From the NCBI GenBank assembly GCA_963844885.1, contig CAWJQA010000006.1, positions 186,001 through 250,000 of the forward strand: a stretch of 64,000 nt of DNA. Reading direction: 5' to 3'. The position numbers and the translations under genes were made by a program. How positions within the stretch are numbered: the stretch's first letter is position 1; the number at the start of each line of letters is the position of its first letter. Origin of the DNA: DATMER01 sp963844885 (lineage in GTDB: Bacteria > Acidobacteriota > Thermoanaerobaculia > Multivoradales > UBA5704). Shown here in pieces: positions 8,418-17,648 of this stretch. The notes under the pieces were generated by a model. The model saw nothing but the letters and a program-made list of their open reading frames with translations, was not told the DNA's origin and made no database searches.

Positions 8418-8433
8418 GCACGAGGAGAACGCC

Positions 8434-10731
8434 ATGAGCACCAATAGAAAGATCGGCAAGTGGCTCGCCCTCACCGCCCTTGTCGCCGGTACCCTGCTGC
8501 TGGCGGCCCTGCCCGCCATCGCCCAGGAACCGGCCGGCGAGCCCCAGGGCTTCACCTTCACCATCGACCCGATCGTGTTCGGCATCTTCGAGAGCACGGT
8601 CGACACGGACTCCGCCAAGTGGGAGGAGTACCGCGACATGAGCAGCGGCTTCGTCATCCCCCACCTCAACATTGAAGGCCGGGGTGCCGACGACCGCTTC
8701 CTCGACTTCCGCGCCACGAACGCCAGCCGCGACGACGCCCGCTACGGCTTCGGTTACGGCGTGCTCGACCGCTGGAGCCTGACCGTCGACTACAACAAGA
8801 TCCCGCACCACTTCGGCAACGACGGCCGGATGCTGTGGACCCAGACCGCGCCCGGCGTCTACCAGATCGCCGACCCGGTCCAGCTCGCGCTGCAGACCTC
8901 TCTGAGAAGCAGTTCGCGGCCAACCGAGCGCGCATCAACTTCCCCTTCCTCAACAACCTGCTCGCTCCCTACCTGGCGACGGCCAACCCCGTCGATCTGG
9001 CCCTGGAGCGCGACCGGCTCCACACCGCCTTCGGCTTCGGCTCGCTGCGCGGCTTCTCCTGGGGGCTCGACTACAAGCACGAGGACCGCGACGGCAACCG
9101 TCCGTACGGCGCGAGCTTCGGCTTCAGCAACGCGACGGAGCTGCCCGAGGTCATCGACTACTCCATCGACGACACCGAGCTGGCGGGCGCGTGGAACACC
9201 GACCGGGCGGGCTCCGCTTCGGCTATCGCATATCCACGTTCAAGAACAACGTCAGCACGATGTACTGGGACAACCCGTTCCGTCTGACCGGTTCCACCGA
9301 CGCGTCGGCCTACAGCTCTCCGGGCTCGGGCTCGATCGGCGGCGCCGGCGTCGGCTTCGCCGACCTGTGGGCGGACAACAAGTCCAACGTGATTTCGCCG
9401 ACGGCCGCACGCAGCTCGGCGCCGACTGGTACGCCCAGGGCAGCTCTCCTACAACACCATGAAGCAGGACGACCCGCTCCTCCCCTACACGCTGAACTCT
9501 TCGATCAAGGGGATCGGGTTCGATCATGCGACCTTCGACGCCACCGACGTGAACAAGCTGCCGGTGCGCAACGCCGACAACAAGGTCAACGTCACCAACC
9601 TGTCGGCGCAGGCCGGCGGCCACCTGGGCAAGAACGTCGACCTGACCTTCCGCTACCGGATGTACGACTACGACAACTCTTCCAAGCGCATCGAGTTCCC
9701 GGGCTACGTCCGGTTCCACGCGGTGTGGGAAGAGATCGCCCGCATCACGGTGCCTTACGGCTACACCAAGACCGACCTGGGCACCGAGCTCGGCTGGAAC
9801 GCCGGAAAGGCGACACGGCTGGGCCTGTCGTACAACCGCCAGAGTTGGGACCGCACGTTCCGCGAGATCAAATCCTCGGACGAGGACGTCCTCAAGCTGA
9901 CGTTCGACACCCATCCGAGCAGCACATTCAACCTGCGGGCCAGCTACGAGCTCGGTGACCGCTCGATCGGCCACTACGACCCCGAGGCGGCCGAGGCCAC
10001 CTTCGTGGAGCCGGAAGGCGTCACCAACATACCCACCCTGCGCAAGTACGACGAGGCGGCTCGGAAATACGACCAGTTCAACGTCCAGGCGAACTACCTG
10101 CCGAACGAGGCGCTGAGCTTCTTCTTCGGTGTGACCGGCCGCGACGACGACTACAACAAGAGCGCAGTTCGGCCTGCTCGAAGACAAGATCCTGCAGTAC
10201 AACGCGGAGATCGGCTACGCTCCGGGCGAGCACTTCAACTTCTACCTCTTCGGCCACCTCGCCGATCGCGACAGCCTCCAGGCCGCGCGCATGTCCGGCG
10301 CCACTCCTTCCACCAATCCGCTCGACGACTGGACCGCGGCCATAAACGAGAAAACCGACACGTGGGGCCTCGGCCTCACCACGAAGGCCTCGGACTGGAC
10401 CGTGGACATCTCGGGCCAGTACTCGAAATCCGACGGCGAGGTCGACTTCACCGCCTTCCCGGGCGGCCTGCCGCTGGGCACGCCGGCGCGGGCGGTGGTG
10501 GACATCCCCAACTACGAGGACATCGAGCTGCTGGCACTGCTGGCCCGCGTCGACTACCAGCTCAACGCGCACACCAAGGCCGGAGTCGGCTACCGCTGGG
10601 AGGACTACACCATCGACAGCTTCCTCATCCAGGGGCTGCGGAACTACCTGCCCGGCACGCTGCTCCTCGCCGCCGACAACGGCGACTACACCGGCAGCGT
10701 CCTGATGTTCGATCTCAGCCTGAACTTCTGA
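8434..10731 (+). CDS. MtrB/PioB-family outer-membrane barrel partner of the decaheme cytochrome (several frameshifts)
   Basis: The ATG at 8434 has GAGGAG just upstream and starts a signal peptide. The product should have about 765 residues. The coding frame changes near 8900, 9205, 9400, 9450 and 10165, yet each piece continues the same barrel: ARYGFGYGVLDRWSLTVDYN, GFSWGLDYKHEDRDGNRP, RFGYRISTF, LGLSYNRQSWDR, NLRASYELGDRSIG, AGVGYRWEDYTID and the closing GSVLMFDLSLNF. Alternating strands with repeated Y/W-D turns and an aromatic end fit MtrB/PioB. This protein sheathes a decaheme cytochrome in the outer membrane. It immediately follows that cytochrome gene (16 bp). So many indels suggest sequence error, but a decayed gene is not excluded. 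Confidence 0.8.
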
Positions 10732-10785
10732 TGCCTTTGGAGTAACGGGGGGCCGCTCCGCGGCTCCCCCTCGACCTCCGCACGA

Positions 10786-10814
10786 AGCCGCCCCCTCCGG
10801 GCGGCTCTTTTTTT
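10786..10814 (+). terminator. Strong rho-independent terminator after the MtrAB-like genes
   Basis: AGCCGCCC and GGGCGGCT pair as an 8-bp stem with a five-base loop, followed by C and seven T residues. It lies 54 bp past the barrel gene stop and separates it from the convergent phosphoesterase gene. Confidence 0.9.
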
Positions 10815-10856
10815 GGTTCGGCGACCCGATTCGCCGGCAATTCGCAGACGTTCGGG

Positions 10857-11816
10857 CTACGGCGTGAACACGTCCTTCAGGGTGAGGTCATCGGAAATGC
10901 CGGCCTTGCACGCCAGAGCCTGCTGGGTTCCAGACCGGCCCAGGCCATACATCGCCTCCAGCGTCCGCAGGAGATTGACGTGTGTGACCCCCTTGCCCAT
11001 GTCGTAGTCGCCGGGTTTGATGTGGGCCCCGGCCAGGATCGTAACGATCCGGTTTCTGTCTGCCGGCCTGGCAGCGGCGGGATCGGTCAATCCACTTGTC
11101 TCGTGATCGTTCTCGTCGAAGGTGAGAATGAGCAGGCTGTTGTTTGCCTTGGCCCAAGTGTAGTAAAGCCCGAGATTGTTTGCGAGCCAGGAATCAGCGT
11201 TCTTGACGCTGCCGTCGTGCATGTCGTTGTCGAGGTCGGGGATCACGATGGACACAGTGGGAAGGGTGCTGTAGTCCGTCGGAAAATCCTTGAACCTTAG
11301 ATTGGAGTTGGAAAGATCAGGGAAGCTGACCCAGGGAACGTGCTTGCGAGCGTAGCTCCCTTCCTTGTGTACGGTCGACCCGATCTCAGGCAGTCCTTGG
11401 GAGTATCCTTTGAACGATCGGCCGGCCTTGATCAAGGCTGTTCCGAGATTGTCCGCCTTGATTGGCTTGGAAGGAATCCAATCGTGGAACCCGACGTTCT
11501 GATTGCTGCCGGAGAACAGCCAGAAGTAGTTGCCCTGGCTGTGATGTTCCTCGGCATACATCCGAGTGAGGTTGGCGCCTTCGGCCTTCAACGTGCCATT
11601 GATGTACTGCGCGTCCGGGTTGGGGATGATTTGCTCATAGTCCTTGTTCTCCTCCACGACGATCACGATGTGGTCGTAGACCGGGAGGTTGAAGGGCCAC
11701 GAGGTGGCCGCCGAAGCGCCGGCGCACGCCACGTTCGAGGGCGCCGCGGCGGAAGACTGGTTGCTGCAGGACCAGGACACGAGGCCGAGGACGAGGACAG
11801 GGATGAAGCGTCTCAT
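10857..11816 (-). CDS. Phosphoesterase-family lipoprotein (acid phosphatase / phospholipase C type)
   Basis: The product has 319 residues with a lipobox-like SWSC at residues 14-17, so it is probably a lipoprotein. The N-terminal DHIVIVVEENKDYEQI, then GFHDWIP, PWVSFPDL, SIVIPDLDNDMHDG, LLILTFDENDHET and ILAGAHIKPG are the ordered metal-site blocks of the phosphoesterase family that includes AcpA and bacterial phospholipase C. VVEEN and TFDENDHE hold likely metal ligands. It should hydrolyse phosphate esters at the cell envelope. It converges on the cytochrome block and has the 21-bp palindromic array upstream. Its base composition looks less GC-rich than the cytochrome genes. Confidence 0.85.
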   Translation of the reverse strand: MRRFIPVLVLGLVSWSCSNQSSAAAPSNVACAGASAATSWPFNLPVYDHIVIVVEENKDYEQIIPNPDAQYINGTLKAEGANLTRMYAEEHHSQGNYFWLFSGSNQNVGFHDWIPSKPIKADNLGTALIKAGRSFKGYSQGLPEIGSTVHKEGSYARKHVPWVSFPDLSNSNLRFKDFPTDYSTLPTVSIVIPDLDNDMHDGSVKNADSWLANNLGLYYTWAKANNSLLILTFDENDHETSGLTDPAAARPADRNRIVTILAGAHIKPGDYDMGKGVTHVNLLRTLEAMYGLGRSGTQQALACKAGISDDLTLKDVFTP

Positions 11817-11953
11817 AGTGATGATCTCCTTGGGAGAAGGAGACGGACGGTATCCGTCGATTCCCTTCGGGGAGGAATAAGATGCCCGGACGGCTGTTCA
11901 AGATGTGGGAGCGTAGCAGAGAAACGAGCCGCGCCTCCCGCCCAGGCTCCGGC

Positions 11954-12301
11954 AAGGCCTGGAAGCAGGTTCATCTTCTCGGGAAGATCGGTCATCCCGC
12001 AGAGAAGATGGACCATCTTCTCTGGAAGACAGGTTGGCTTCCCCAGAAGCAGGCCCGGCTTCCTCGGAAGTTGAGCCTGCTTCTCGGCCCATCGAGCCGG
12101 CTTCCCGGGAAGAGGAGCTGGCTTCCGGAGAAGATACGGCAGCTTCTCGGGAAGGTGAGAGAGCTTCCAGGGAAGATGAGGCAGCTTCGCCGCCCCTTGA
12201 GGCGCCGGTACAGGTAGCGGAGCCATCTTCCCGAACCGGTGAGCCATCTTCTCCGGAAGATGGGCTGGCTTCCGCGGAAGCAGACCCGGCTTCCCGAGCA
12301 G
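11954..12301. repeat. Array of short palindromes with an exact 21-bp period
   Basis: Twelve-base cores of the form CTTC-N4-GAAG recur with a strict 21-bp spacing. Intact cores begin at 11975, 12017, 12038, 12059, 12101, 12122, 12143, 12164, 12248 and 12269. Degenerate members in register begin at 11954, 11996, 12080, 12185, 12227 and 12290. The spacers differ. Because the period is a multiple of three, open frames on both strands cross it and give seven-residue patterns (LPEKMVH type), but none has a convincing start. The array fills most of the 507-bp gap 11817-12323 between the DUF262 gene and the phosphoesterase gene. I see no other gene there. Confidence 0.88.
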
Positions 12302-12323
12302 CCGAGTCTTTTGAACCTGCCGT

Positions 12324-14068
12324 CTACTCGCTTGGAAACTCTTCTGGCTCTGGCTCGTCAGGAGGACCAAGGGGTGGCTCATCCTCTGTGTCGATGGGGC
12401 TAAGAGCCGGTTCGTTACTCACAGGGGCAGTGACTCGGGCCTCCTTCATGAAAACACGTTCAAGCTGCCCGAAGAGCTCCATGCGACACTGGAGGAAAGC
12501 GTCGTTGTCCCCTCTCACGAGTAGATCGAAGGCATCCCGGGGAACCGCGTGGCTGGCGAGAACCTGATCCCGGAGCGCAGGATCGAGCCTCAGCAGCCAA
12601 TTCTTGGCCTGACCTCGCTCGGCGGGCACCACGTCGAAGATTCGGTTGGCGGGGCTTTTCCGCAAATCCGCGTCCTTCACCGTGGCGCAAACGACGCTCA
12701 TCGCTTCGGGGCCTCGTTCGAAGAGAAGCTGTGCGGCTTCGTCGAGCTCCTGAACCGTTCCGTCCGGCCTCATTGGCGATCTGCCCAGAAGCACACACAC
12801 AAGTGCGCGTACACGGGCGCTGCGAAGATCGAAGCGAAGCGGCGTCGGGAGGGCGGGCTGATCCAAGTCCATATGCTCCAGTTTCGTCGGAGATTTATCT
12901 GTTGAAATCCGATCGCGAAGCTCCTCCACCAAACGGCGCACACGTGTAGGATTTCCGCTACCGAACCAGCCTGCGAAGGACGAGGACCAGAACCAGCGCC
13001 GCAGCAACTCTCTCTGCTGGTCAGTCGGCCGGGAGCACCGGCCGAAGAAGGCACAAAGCGCGACGAGTTGCATACTGTAGGGAAGCATCCGCGCGTTGAG
13101 AACACCCAGATCCTTGAGAAAAGCGCGAGCCTCCTCCAGACCACGCTCAGCTTCCTTGACCGCGTCCGGCAAACGCCGACGCGTGTCGGTCCTGACCTGC
13201 TCGCCAAGCTTCGACCAGTCTGTTCGGTACATATCGAGCCCGGCGGCAGTGAGCACCGCACGGAGCAGGATCGTTCTGTCCACCTCACCGAAGCCCGATC
13301 GGACCATGGACTGCTGAAGCCTGTCGATCTCTGCCGCGAGGTGAAACCCTCCTCCACCTTCGTACGTGAGAGCCGAAAACATCTCGTCTTGGCCGATGCT
13401 GCGGCCTTTCTTGTTGAGTCGCGAGAAACTTCTCCACCGCGATGTTCAAGTTGTTCGTGGTAAACTGGACAATTGGAATGCGATACCCCTGGATCGCACG
13501 CGCTACTTTCTGTGCCCGATTCACCCAGACCTCGGGGCCCCCATCTTTCACAATTCGATGCGCCTCGTTGAAAAGCTTCATCGTATCGAGAAGAGCTGGC
13601 GCAGCGATATATGCTGCCTGCTTCGGTTCACCCGGCGCAGCGTGGCTGAAACCGCCCTCGGGACTGGCATCGGCATCGAAATAAAGTTCCCATCGCTCAG
13701 GATCTACAGGGTCAAGCGACTTCTCCCATTGAGAATCACCCTGAAGAAGCACCCCCACCAGAGTCGTAAGCCGTTGCTGGCCATCCAGGACCAGCCAGGT
13801 TTGGCCCTTGTACTCCGGGAGGCTTCAAAGGGCCGATGTGATTCCGATGCTCGGGCATGGGCTCGGCACTCCACAGAAAAAGAGTTCCGATCGGGTACTG
13901 CTTCGAGATCGAATCGAAAAGGTCGACGATGTCTTGCCGACGCCATACGAAGTCGCGTTGAAACTTCGGAACCCGGAGGCGTCCCTCACGAGCCCACTTC
14001 AGCAGGTCGATCAGGTGGACTACCTGGGGTGTGATTTCGGGTGTCTCGGCTTCCTTATCGGCATCCAT
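12324..14068 (-). CDS. DUF262 (GmrSD-like) protein, third gene of a candidate defence operon (two frameshifts)
   Basis: The start at 14068 gives LRVPKFQRDFVWRRQDIVDL and YPIGTLFLW, the typical DUF262 N-terminus. One indel near 13820 leads to WLVLDGQQRLTTLVG, the DGQQR signature of the family, which in GmrSD enzymes is tied to nucleotide binding and DNA cleavage. A second indel near 13410 leads to SRLNKKGRSIGQDEMFSAL and on to the stop at 12324. The whole is about 580 residues. No HNH-type DUF1524 domain is seen, so the C-terminal 300 residues are of unknown type and end in an acidic proline-rich tail. It starts 6 bp after the TOPRIM-like gene, so they are one operon. Confidence 0.82.
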
Positions 14069-14074
14069 AGTTTT

Positions 14075-15064
14075 CTAAAGCTCCTGGGCGATGGCGTGGA
14101 GGACGGCGTCGAGCTCGCCTTCGGGGTCCCGCGCCCGAAGTCCTTTAGCGGTAAACGACTCCCTCCGCTCTCTGTGGAGCAGCAGGAAGGGCCGCGGTCG
14201 CTTTGGGAAAAGCGGCTTCTCCAGCAGAGCGAGGTCTTCCTCCTCGGAAGAGTTGTAAAGGCCTGCCTGTATGGCTTCGGACCGCTCCTCGGCCGCCAGT
14301 CCGTCTTTGACGGGAAAGTGGTCCCGCTGCTCGGGCGAGCGTCGCAGAAAGGCGTCGAACTGATTGACGCGGTTCAGATTGCGCGGGTCTTCGCGGACGG
14401 CCTCGAAGACCTCATCCGGGATGTAGTTCTCCGCGCAGCGCTTCTTCCAAATATAGTACGGCACACCGCCTCTCGCGCAGGCTTCGCTTATTGCGGCCAC
14501 GGCTCGGTCGTCATCGGGCCATCTGGCGTCACTGTCACAAAGCACAAACAGGCGGTGCGGTTTGTTTCCCTCCGCAGCATCTCCGATAGCCCTCTCGATC
14601 CGTTGAGGAATGGAGCCTTTGCCCCCTGCCGTATCGAGCTCCGCGGCACGAGGAGTAACCTTCCTCCCATTCTTCCAAAGCGCTCTCAATGCTGGCCATC
14701 CAAGCTCTTCCACGACAAGATCTAGGAACACACCGTCGGATTCGCGATCCTCTACAAGGATTACAAGCGGAGTATGAGCCAGCTTGTCGGCCAACCTTGC
14801 CGACTCGGCGTCGAGAACCTCTACGGTCTTCACGTGCGGCCCCTGGCGATCGTTCACCACCGTAGGTGGCTTCGCCAATGCGCTCATCAGCACTTCTCTG
14901 CGGGTTGAGCGTGCCTTCTGATACCAGAGTGACTCCTGGAGCAGGTCAAGGTCCAGAACATCCAACCGATGAACCTCTTCGCCTAGGCGATCGACAAGCC
15001 GATCGATGAGGCTGAGCACACTGTCGTCGTCGTTCAGCGCGGAAGTGGAGAGGATGAATTTCAA
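14075..15064 (-). CDS. TOPRIM-like (OLD/DUF4435-style) protein, second gene of a candidate defence operon
   Basis: The product has 329 residues, starting at TTG 15064 with GGAGAG six bases upstream. The TTGA overlap with the end of the ATPase gene points to translational coupling. The central part has the order of TOPRIM nuclease motifs: a strand with an acidic pair (LVILVEDRESDG), then LFVLCDSDARWPDD with a DXD, then KKRCAENYIPDEVF, like the ENY motif in DUF4435-type partners of AAA ATPases. About 110 N-terminal residues and a C-terminal helical region are not recognised. In PARIS and OLD systems such proteins are effectors held by an ATPase. The same role here is inference. Confidence 0.7.
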   Translation of the reverse strand: MKFILSTSALNDDDSVLSLIDRLVDRLGEEVHRLDVLDLDLLQESLWYQKARSTRREVLMSALAKPPTVVNDRQGPHVKTVEVLDAESARLADKLAHTPLVILVEDRESDGVFLDLVVEELGWPALRALWKNGRKVTPRAAELDTAGGKGSIPQRIERAIGDAAEGNKPHRLFVLCDSDARWPDDDRAVAAISEACARGGVPYYIWKKRCAENYIPDEVFEAVREDPRNLNRVNQFDAFLRRSPEQRDHFPVKDGLAAEERSEAIQAGLYNSSEEEDLALLEKPLFPKRPRPFLLLHRERRESFTAKGLRARDPEGELDAVLHAIAQEL

Positions 15065-16263
15065 TCACGCTCTCCAGAGACCGGACGGCGGCGTTGGGCG
15101 CGACTCATCGCCGCCACCTCGTGGAAGTCCTCCTCGAACACACCCTCCGGCCACCAGTCGGCTTCCCCGTTAGGATGAAGCCCGACCGGGCGCAGTTGGC
15201 TACCTGCCGCGGTGACATCGACAAAGTAGAGCGCCACGCTCTCGTGTGGGAGGACACCCTCGGCGACCCGCCGCTGGACGCGGAGCAGGATCGGCTTCGA
15301 GTGTGTTTCGACCAGCACCGAGCCTCGGCCTTGGAGGGCGGTGTCAATGAACAAGTCAGCCAATGGAGCCTGCGCAGCGGCGTGCAGGTGCAGTTCCGGC
15401 TGCTCAACCACGTCGAGGAACATGCTCAGCCCAGACTGGCGCTGGCGCCAGAGTTGGTGTAAAATGACTGGAAGCACCTGCTGGAGTCCTTCCCCCGCTT
15501 GCGTCAGGTTCGTCGCCATGGCTCGGCTCATTCCTACGCGAAGGTTGAAGCTCTCATTGCCTTGAGAGAGCGACAGCCGCCAACCATCCATATTCGTTTC
15601 AAACCACGATCCCACCGCGTCCATCAACTCGGTGTCGGCACGCAGCCACTGCGGCGCCTGGCGACCATCCAGCCCGAGCATTTCGGGCCGCTCCTCCACA
15701 TAGGATGGCTGAATGATTGCGCGCATGGGGCCCAGGTGGATCATCTCATCCAGCAGCCTGGACGCCGCGTCCCTCCAATCGTCCCATTGGGGGTCGGTCG
15801 GAAGCAGCCCGCGAAAGGGCCTCCGGCCAACCTGTCCCTCTGTCGGCGCCAATAGGTCGATCTTCTCGGGTTCGCGCATCCTGTAGGACCACATCTTGGG
15901 TGGCTTGTCGGCCGCAAGCGCGCCGGAGCTGTAGAGCTCCGCCGAAAGGTCGAGCCGCTTGCCTTCATGGCTGGCGCGGATCCCGAAGGTCGGACGCCGG
16001 AAGAAATCACCCCCGTGGATGAGGTCGATAAACCTTCCACCGTATTTTATGCCCCGTACTTCCAAGGGAAGGATGCGCTCGTCGTCGCACGCCAGTCCGC
16101 CGAGCAGCAGCCGGGGCAGGCGCACCACTGCGCTCTTGCCGCTGTTGTTCTTCCCGAAGATCAGGGTGAGGGGCGCCAGAGTCAGACGCTGAAGATCAGC
16201 GCTCTCGATGTCTCCACCCGGAAAGGCCTTGTAGCCTCGAAAAGTGATCTCGTTGAGCTGCAG
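15061..16263 (-). CDS. AAA ATPase with DUF3696-type C-terminus, first gene of a candidate defence operon
   Basis: The frame opens with LNEITFRGYKAF and a Walker A GKNNSGKS, typical of SMC/OLD-like AAA15 ATPases. Walker B and following blocks read DVVEQPELHLH, AQAPLADLFI and VLVETHSKPILLR, and the end WWPEGVFEEDF matches the DUF3696 tail. The product has about 400 residues. No ATG precedes the Walker A region in this frame: the best start is CTG at 16263, with GGGAGG seven bases before it, or an ATG changed by error. A GTG at 16128 would remove Walker A. It lies 85 bp after mtnC on the same strand and is coupled to the next gene. Likely role: sensing and energy-driven control of its partners. 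Confidence 0.85.
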   Translation of the reverse strand: MQLNEITFRGYKAFPGGDIESADLQRLTLAPLTLIFGKNNSGKSAVVRLPRLLLGGLACDDERILPLEVRGIKYGGRFIDLIHGGDFFRRPTFGIRASHEGKRLDLSAELYSSGALAADKPPKMWSYRMREPEKIDLLAPTEGQVGRRPFRGLLPTDPQWDDWRDAASRLLDEMIHLGPMRAIIQPSYVEERPEMLGLDGRQAPQWLRADTELMDAVGSWFETNMDGWRLSLSQGNESFNLRVGMSRAMATNLTQAGEGLQQVLPVILHQLWRQRQSGLSMFLDVVEQPELHLHAAAQAPLADLFIDTALQGRGSVLVETHSKPILLRVQRRVAEGVLPHESVALYFVDVTAAGSQLRPVGLHPNGEADWWPEGVFEEDFHEVAAMSRAQRRRPVSGERD

Positions 16264-16348
16264 AGAGGCCTCCCAACTCTGTTACGCAGAACGGCTATTA
16301 CCCATTGAGACTATCACAACAGGAACGACCCCTGGTACGAAGCGCGCT

Positions 16349-17053
16349 CTACATCAGCTCGGAGAAAGACCTGTACACCGGGTGGCCGCCCGGATCGGCG
16401 GGTTTGTTGCCGGGGCGCAGGAAGAGGCCGGTGCGCAGGCCGGCTTCGCGGGCGGCGTCGAGCTCTTCGACGACGTCGCTCAGGAAGAGGATCTCTCCGG
16501 GCGGCAGGCCGTAGGCGGCGGTGATGGCGGCGTAGGCCCGGGCTTCCCGCTTCGGACCGGTGGTCGTGTCGTGATAGCCCTCGAAGAAGGGGAGGAGGTC
16601 GCCGTAGGCGGTGTGGCCGAAGAGGAGCTTCTGGGCCAGGACGCTTCCCGAGGAGAAGATGCGGGTCCGGATCCCCATCGCCCTCCAGGACCGCAGGGCT
16701 TCGGGGACGTCCGGATAGACGTCGCCTTTCAGCTCGCCGGTGCGGTAGCCCTCCGCCCAGATGAGGCCCTGGAGGGCTTTCAGGCCGGTGGACTTGCGGT
16801 CCAGCTCCATGAGGTGGCGGGCGTAGGGGGCGCCGTTGCCAAAGTCAGGGGTGGCGGCCCCGCTCCCCCGCTCCGCTTCGTGCTCCTGGCGAAGCTGGCG
16901 GACGGCTTCGGCGAAGCGGGGATCTTCCGCAGCACAGGCGTCCTCCAACCGTTCCTTGGCGAACGGAAAGAGGACGTCGACGACGAAGGAGAGGGGCGTG
17001 GTCGTCCCCTCGATGTCGGTGAGGACGGCGCGTACGCCTTCAGGCAGGGGCAC
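16349..17053 (-). CDS. mtnC: Acireductone synthase (enolase-phosphatase E1)
   Basis: The 234-residue HAD-family enzyme begins LTDIEGTTTPLSFV, in which TDIEGT holds the catalytic acidic residues. IRTRIFSSGS is motif II and LFLSDVVEELDAAREAG is the closing acidic motif. It enolises and dephosphorylates 2,3-diketo-5-methylthiopentyl phosphate in the methionine salvage pathway. It is the last gene of the mtnB-mtnD-mtnC operon, 6 bp after mtnD. The candidate defence operon follows on the same strand with no terminator visible, so read-through is possible. Confidence 0.95.
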   Translation of the reverse strand: MPLPEGVRAVLTDIEGTTTPLSFVVDVLFPFAKERLEDACAAEDPRFAEAVRQLRQEHEAERGSGAATPDFGNGAPYARHLMELDRKSTGLKALQGLIWAEGYRTGELKGDVYPDVPEALRSWRAMGIRTRIFSSGSVLAQKLLFGHTAYGDLLPFFEGYHDTTTGPKREARAYAAITAAYGLPPGEILFLSDVVEELDAAREAGLRTGLFLRPGNKPADPGGHPVYRSFSELM

Positions 17054-17059
17054 GGACGG

Positions 17060-17620
17060 TTACATTCCCGCGGACGGTATGTAGAACGGCCCGAAGCAGA
17101 GCGGCTGATAGCCCTGATCGACGCCGGTGCCGGTGTAGTGCGGCGTCCAGCCGGCCATGTCCTGGAACAGGCGCACGGCGCGGATGGTCCGGTCGCCGCA
17201 GAGGTCGAACCAGTGATGGGTCCCCTTGGGCACCCGGATCATGTCGCCCTTGGTGACCTCGATGCCGAACACCGGGCCACCGGGAGGGTGGATGTGGAAC
17301 AGGCCGTTGCCGTGGACGATGAAGCGCACCTCGTCCTCGTCGTGCCAGTGCTCCTTGTTGAACTTGTCGAGCATGACCTGGAGGTTCGGGGTCTCCGGCT
17401 TGATGTTGATGACGTCCGCCGTGACGTAGCCCCCCTCTTCCTTGAGGATGTCGATGGGCTCCTTGTAGGCGTCCAGGATTTCCTGGTCGGTGGGGCTGTC
17501 GCCCAGGGCGTCGGTGCCCTCGAAACGGCGGTACCAGATGCCGAACGGTGCCAGGAAGGCGGAGATCTCCACCGGGTCGGTCATCGTCCGGTTTTCGTCT
17601 CGCAAGGTGACATTGGCCAT
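17060..17620 (-). CDS. mtnD: Acireductone dioxygenase
   Basis: The 186-residue cupin contains EHWHDEDEVRFIVHG, where the His-X-His-X4-Glu cluster binds the metal, and a second histidine in PKGTHHWFDL. It oxidises acireductone to the keto acid precursor of methionine (iron form) or to the off-pathway product (nickel form). The metal cannot be told from sequence. ATG 17620 is chosen because AGGAGG lies just before it: an upstream open frame to 17785 runs into mtnB. It sits 28 bp after mtnB and 6 bp before mtnC. Confidence 0.95.
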   Translation of the reverse strand: MANVTLRDENRTMTDPVEISAFLAPFGIWYRRFEGTDALGDSPTDQEILDAYKEPIDILKEEGGYVTADVINIKPETPNLQVMLDKFNKEHWHDEDEVRFIVHGNGLFHIHPPGGPVFGIEVTKGDMIRVPKGTHHWFDLCGDRTIRAVRLFQDMAGWTPHYTGTGVDQGYQPLCFGPFYIPSAGM

Positions 17621-17648
17621 GGTTTTCCTCCTATCGATCGATCCCGAT

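Noticed and set aside
8434..10731. Calling the barrel gene a pseudogene
   Set aside because: Every segment continues the family in a neighbouring frame, and many other genes in the window, including rimO, show the same kind of indel.
11954..12301. CRISPR array
   Set aside because: Cores are 12 bp and spacers 9 bp, far below CRISPR sizes, and no cas gene is present.
11813..12567. Heptad-repeat proteins encoded in the 21-bp array on either strand
   Set aside because: A 21-bp period makes every frame periodic, so open frames are expected. No start with a ribosome binding site is seen, and the frames run into the DUF262 gene out of phase.
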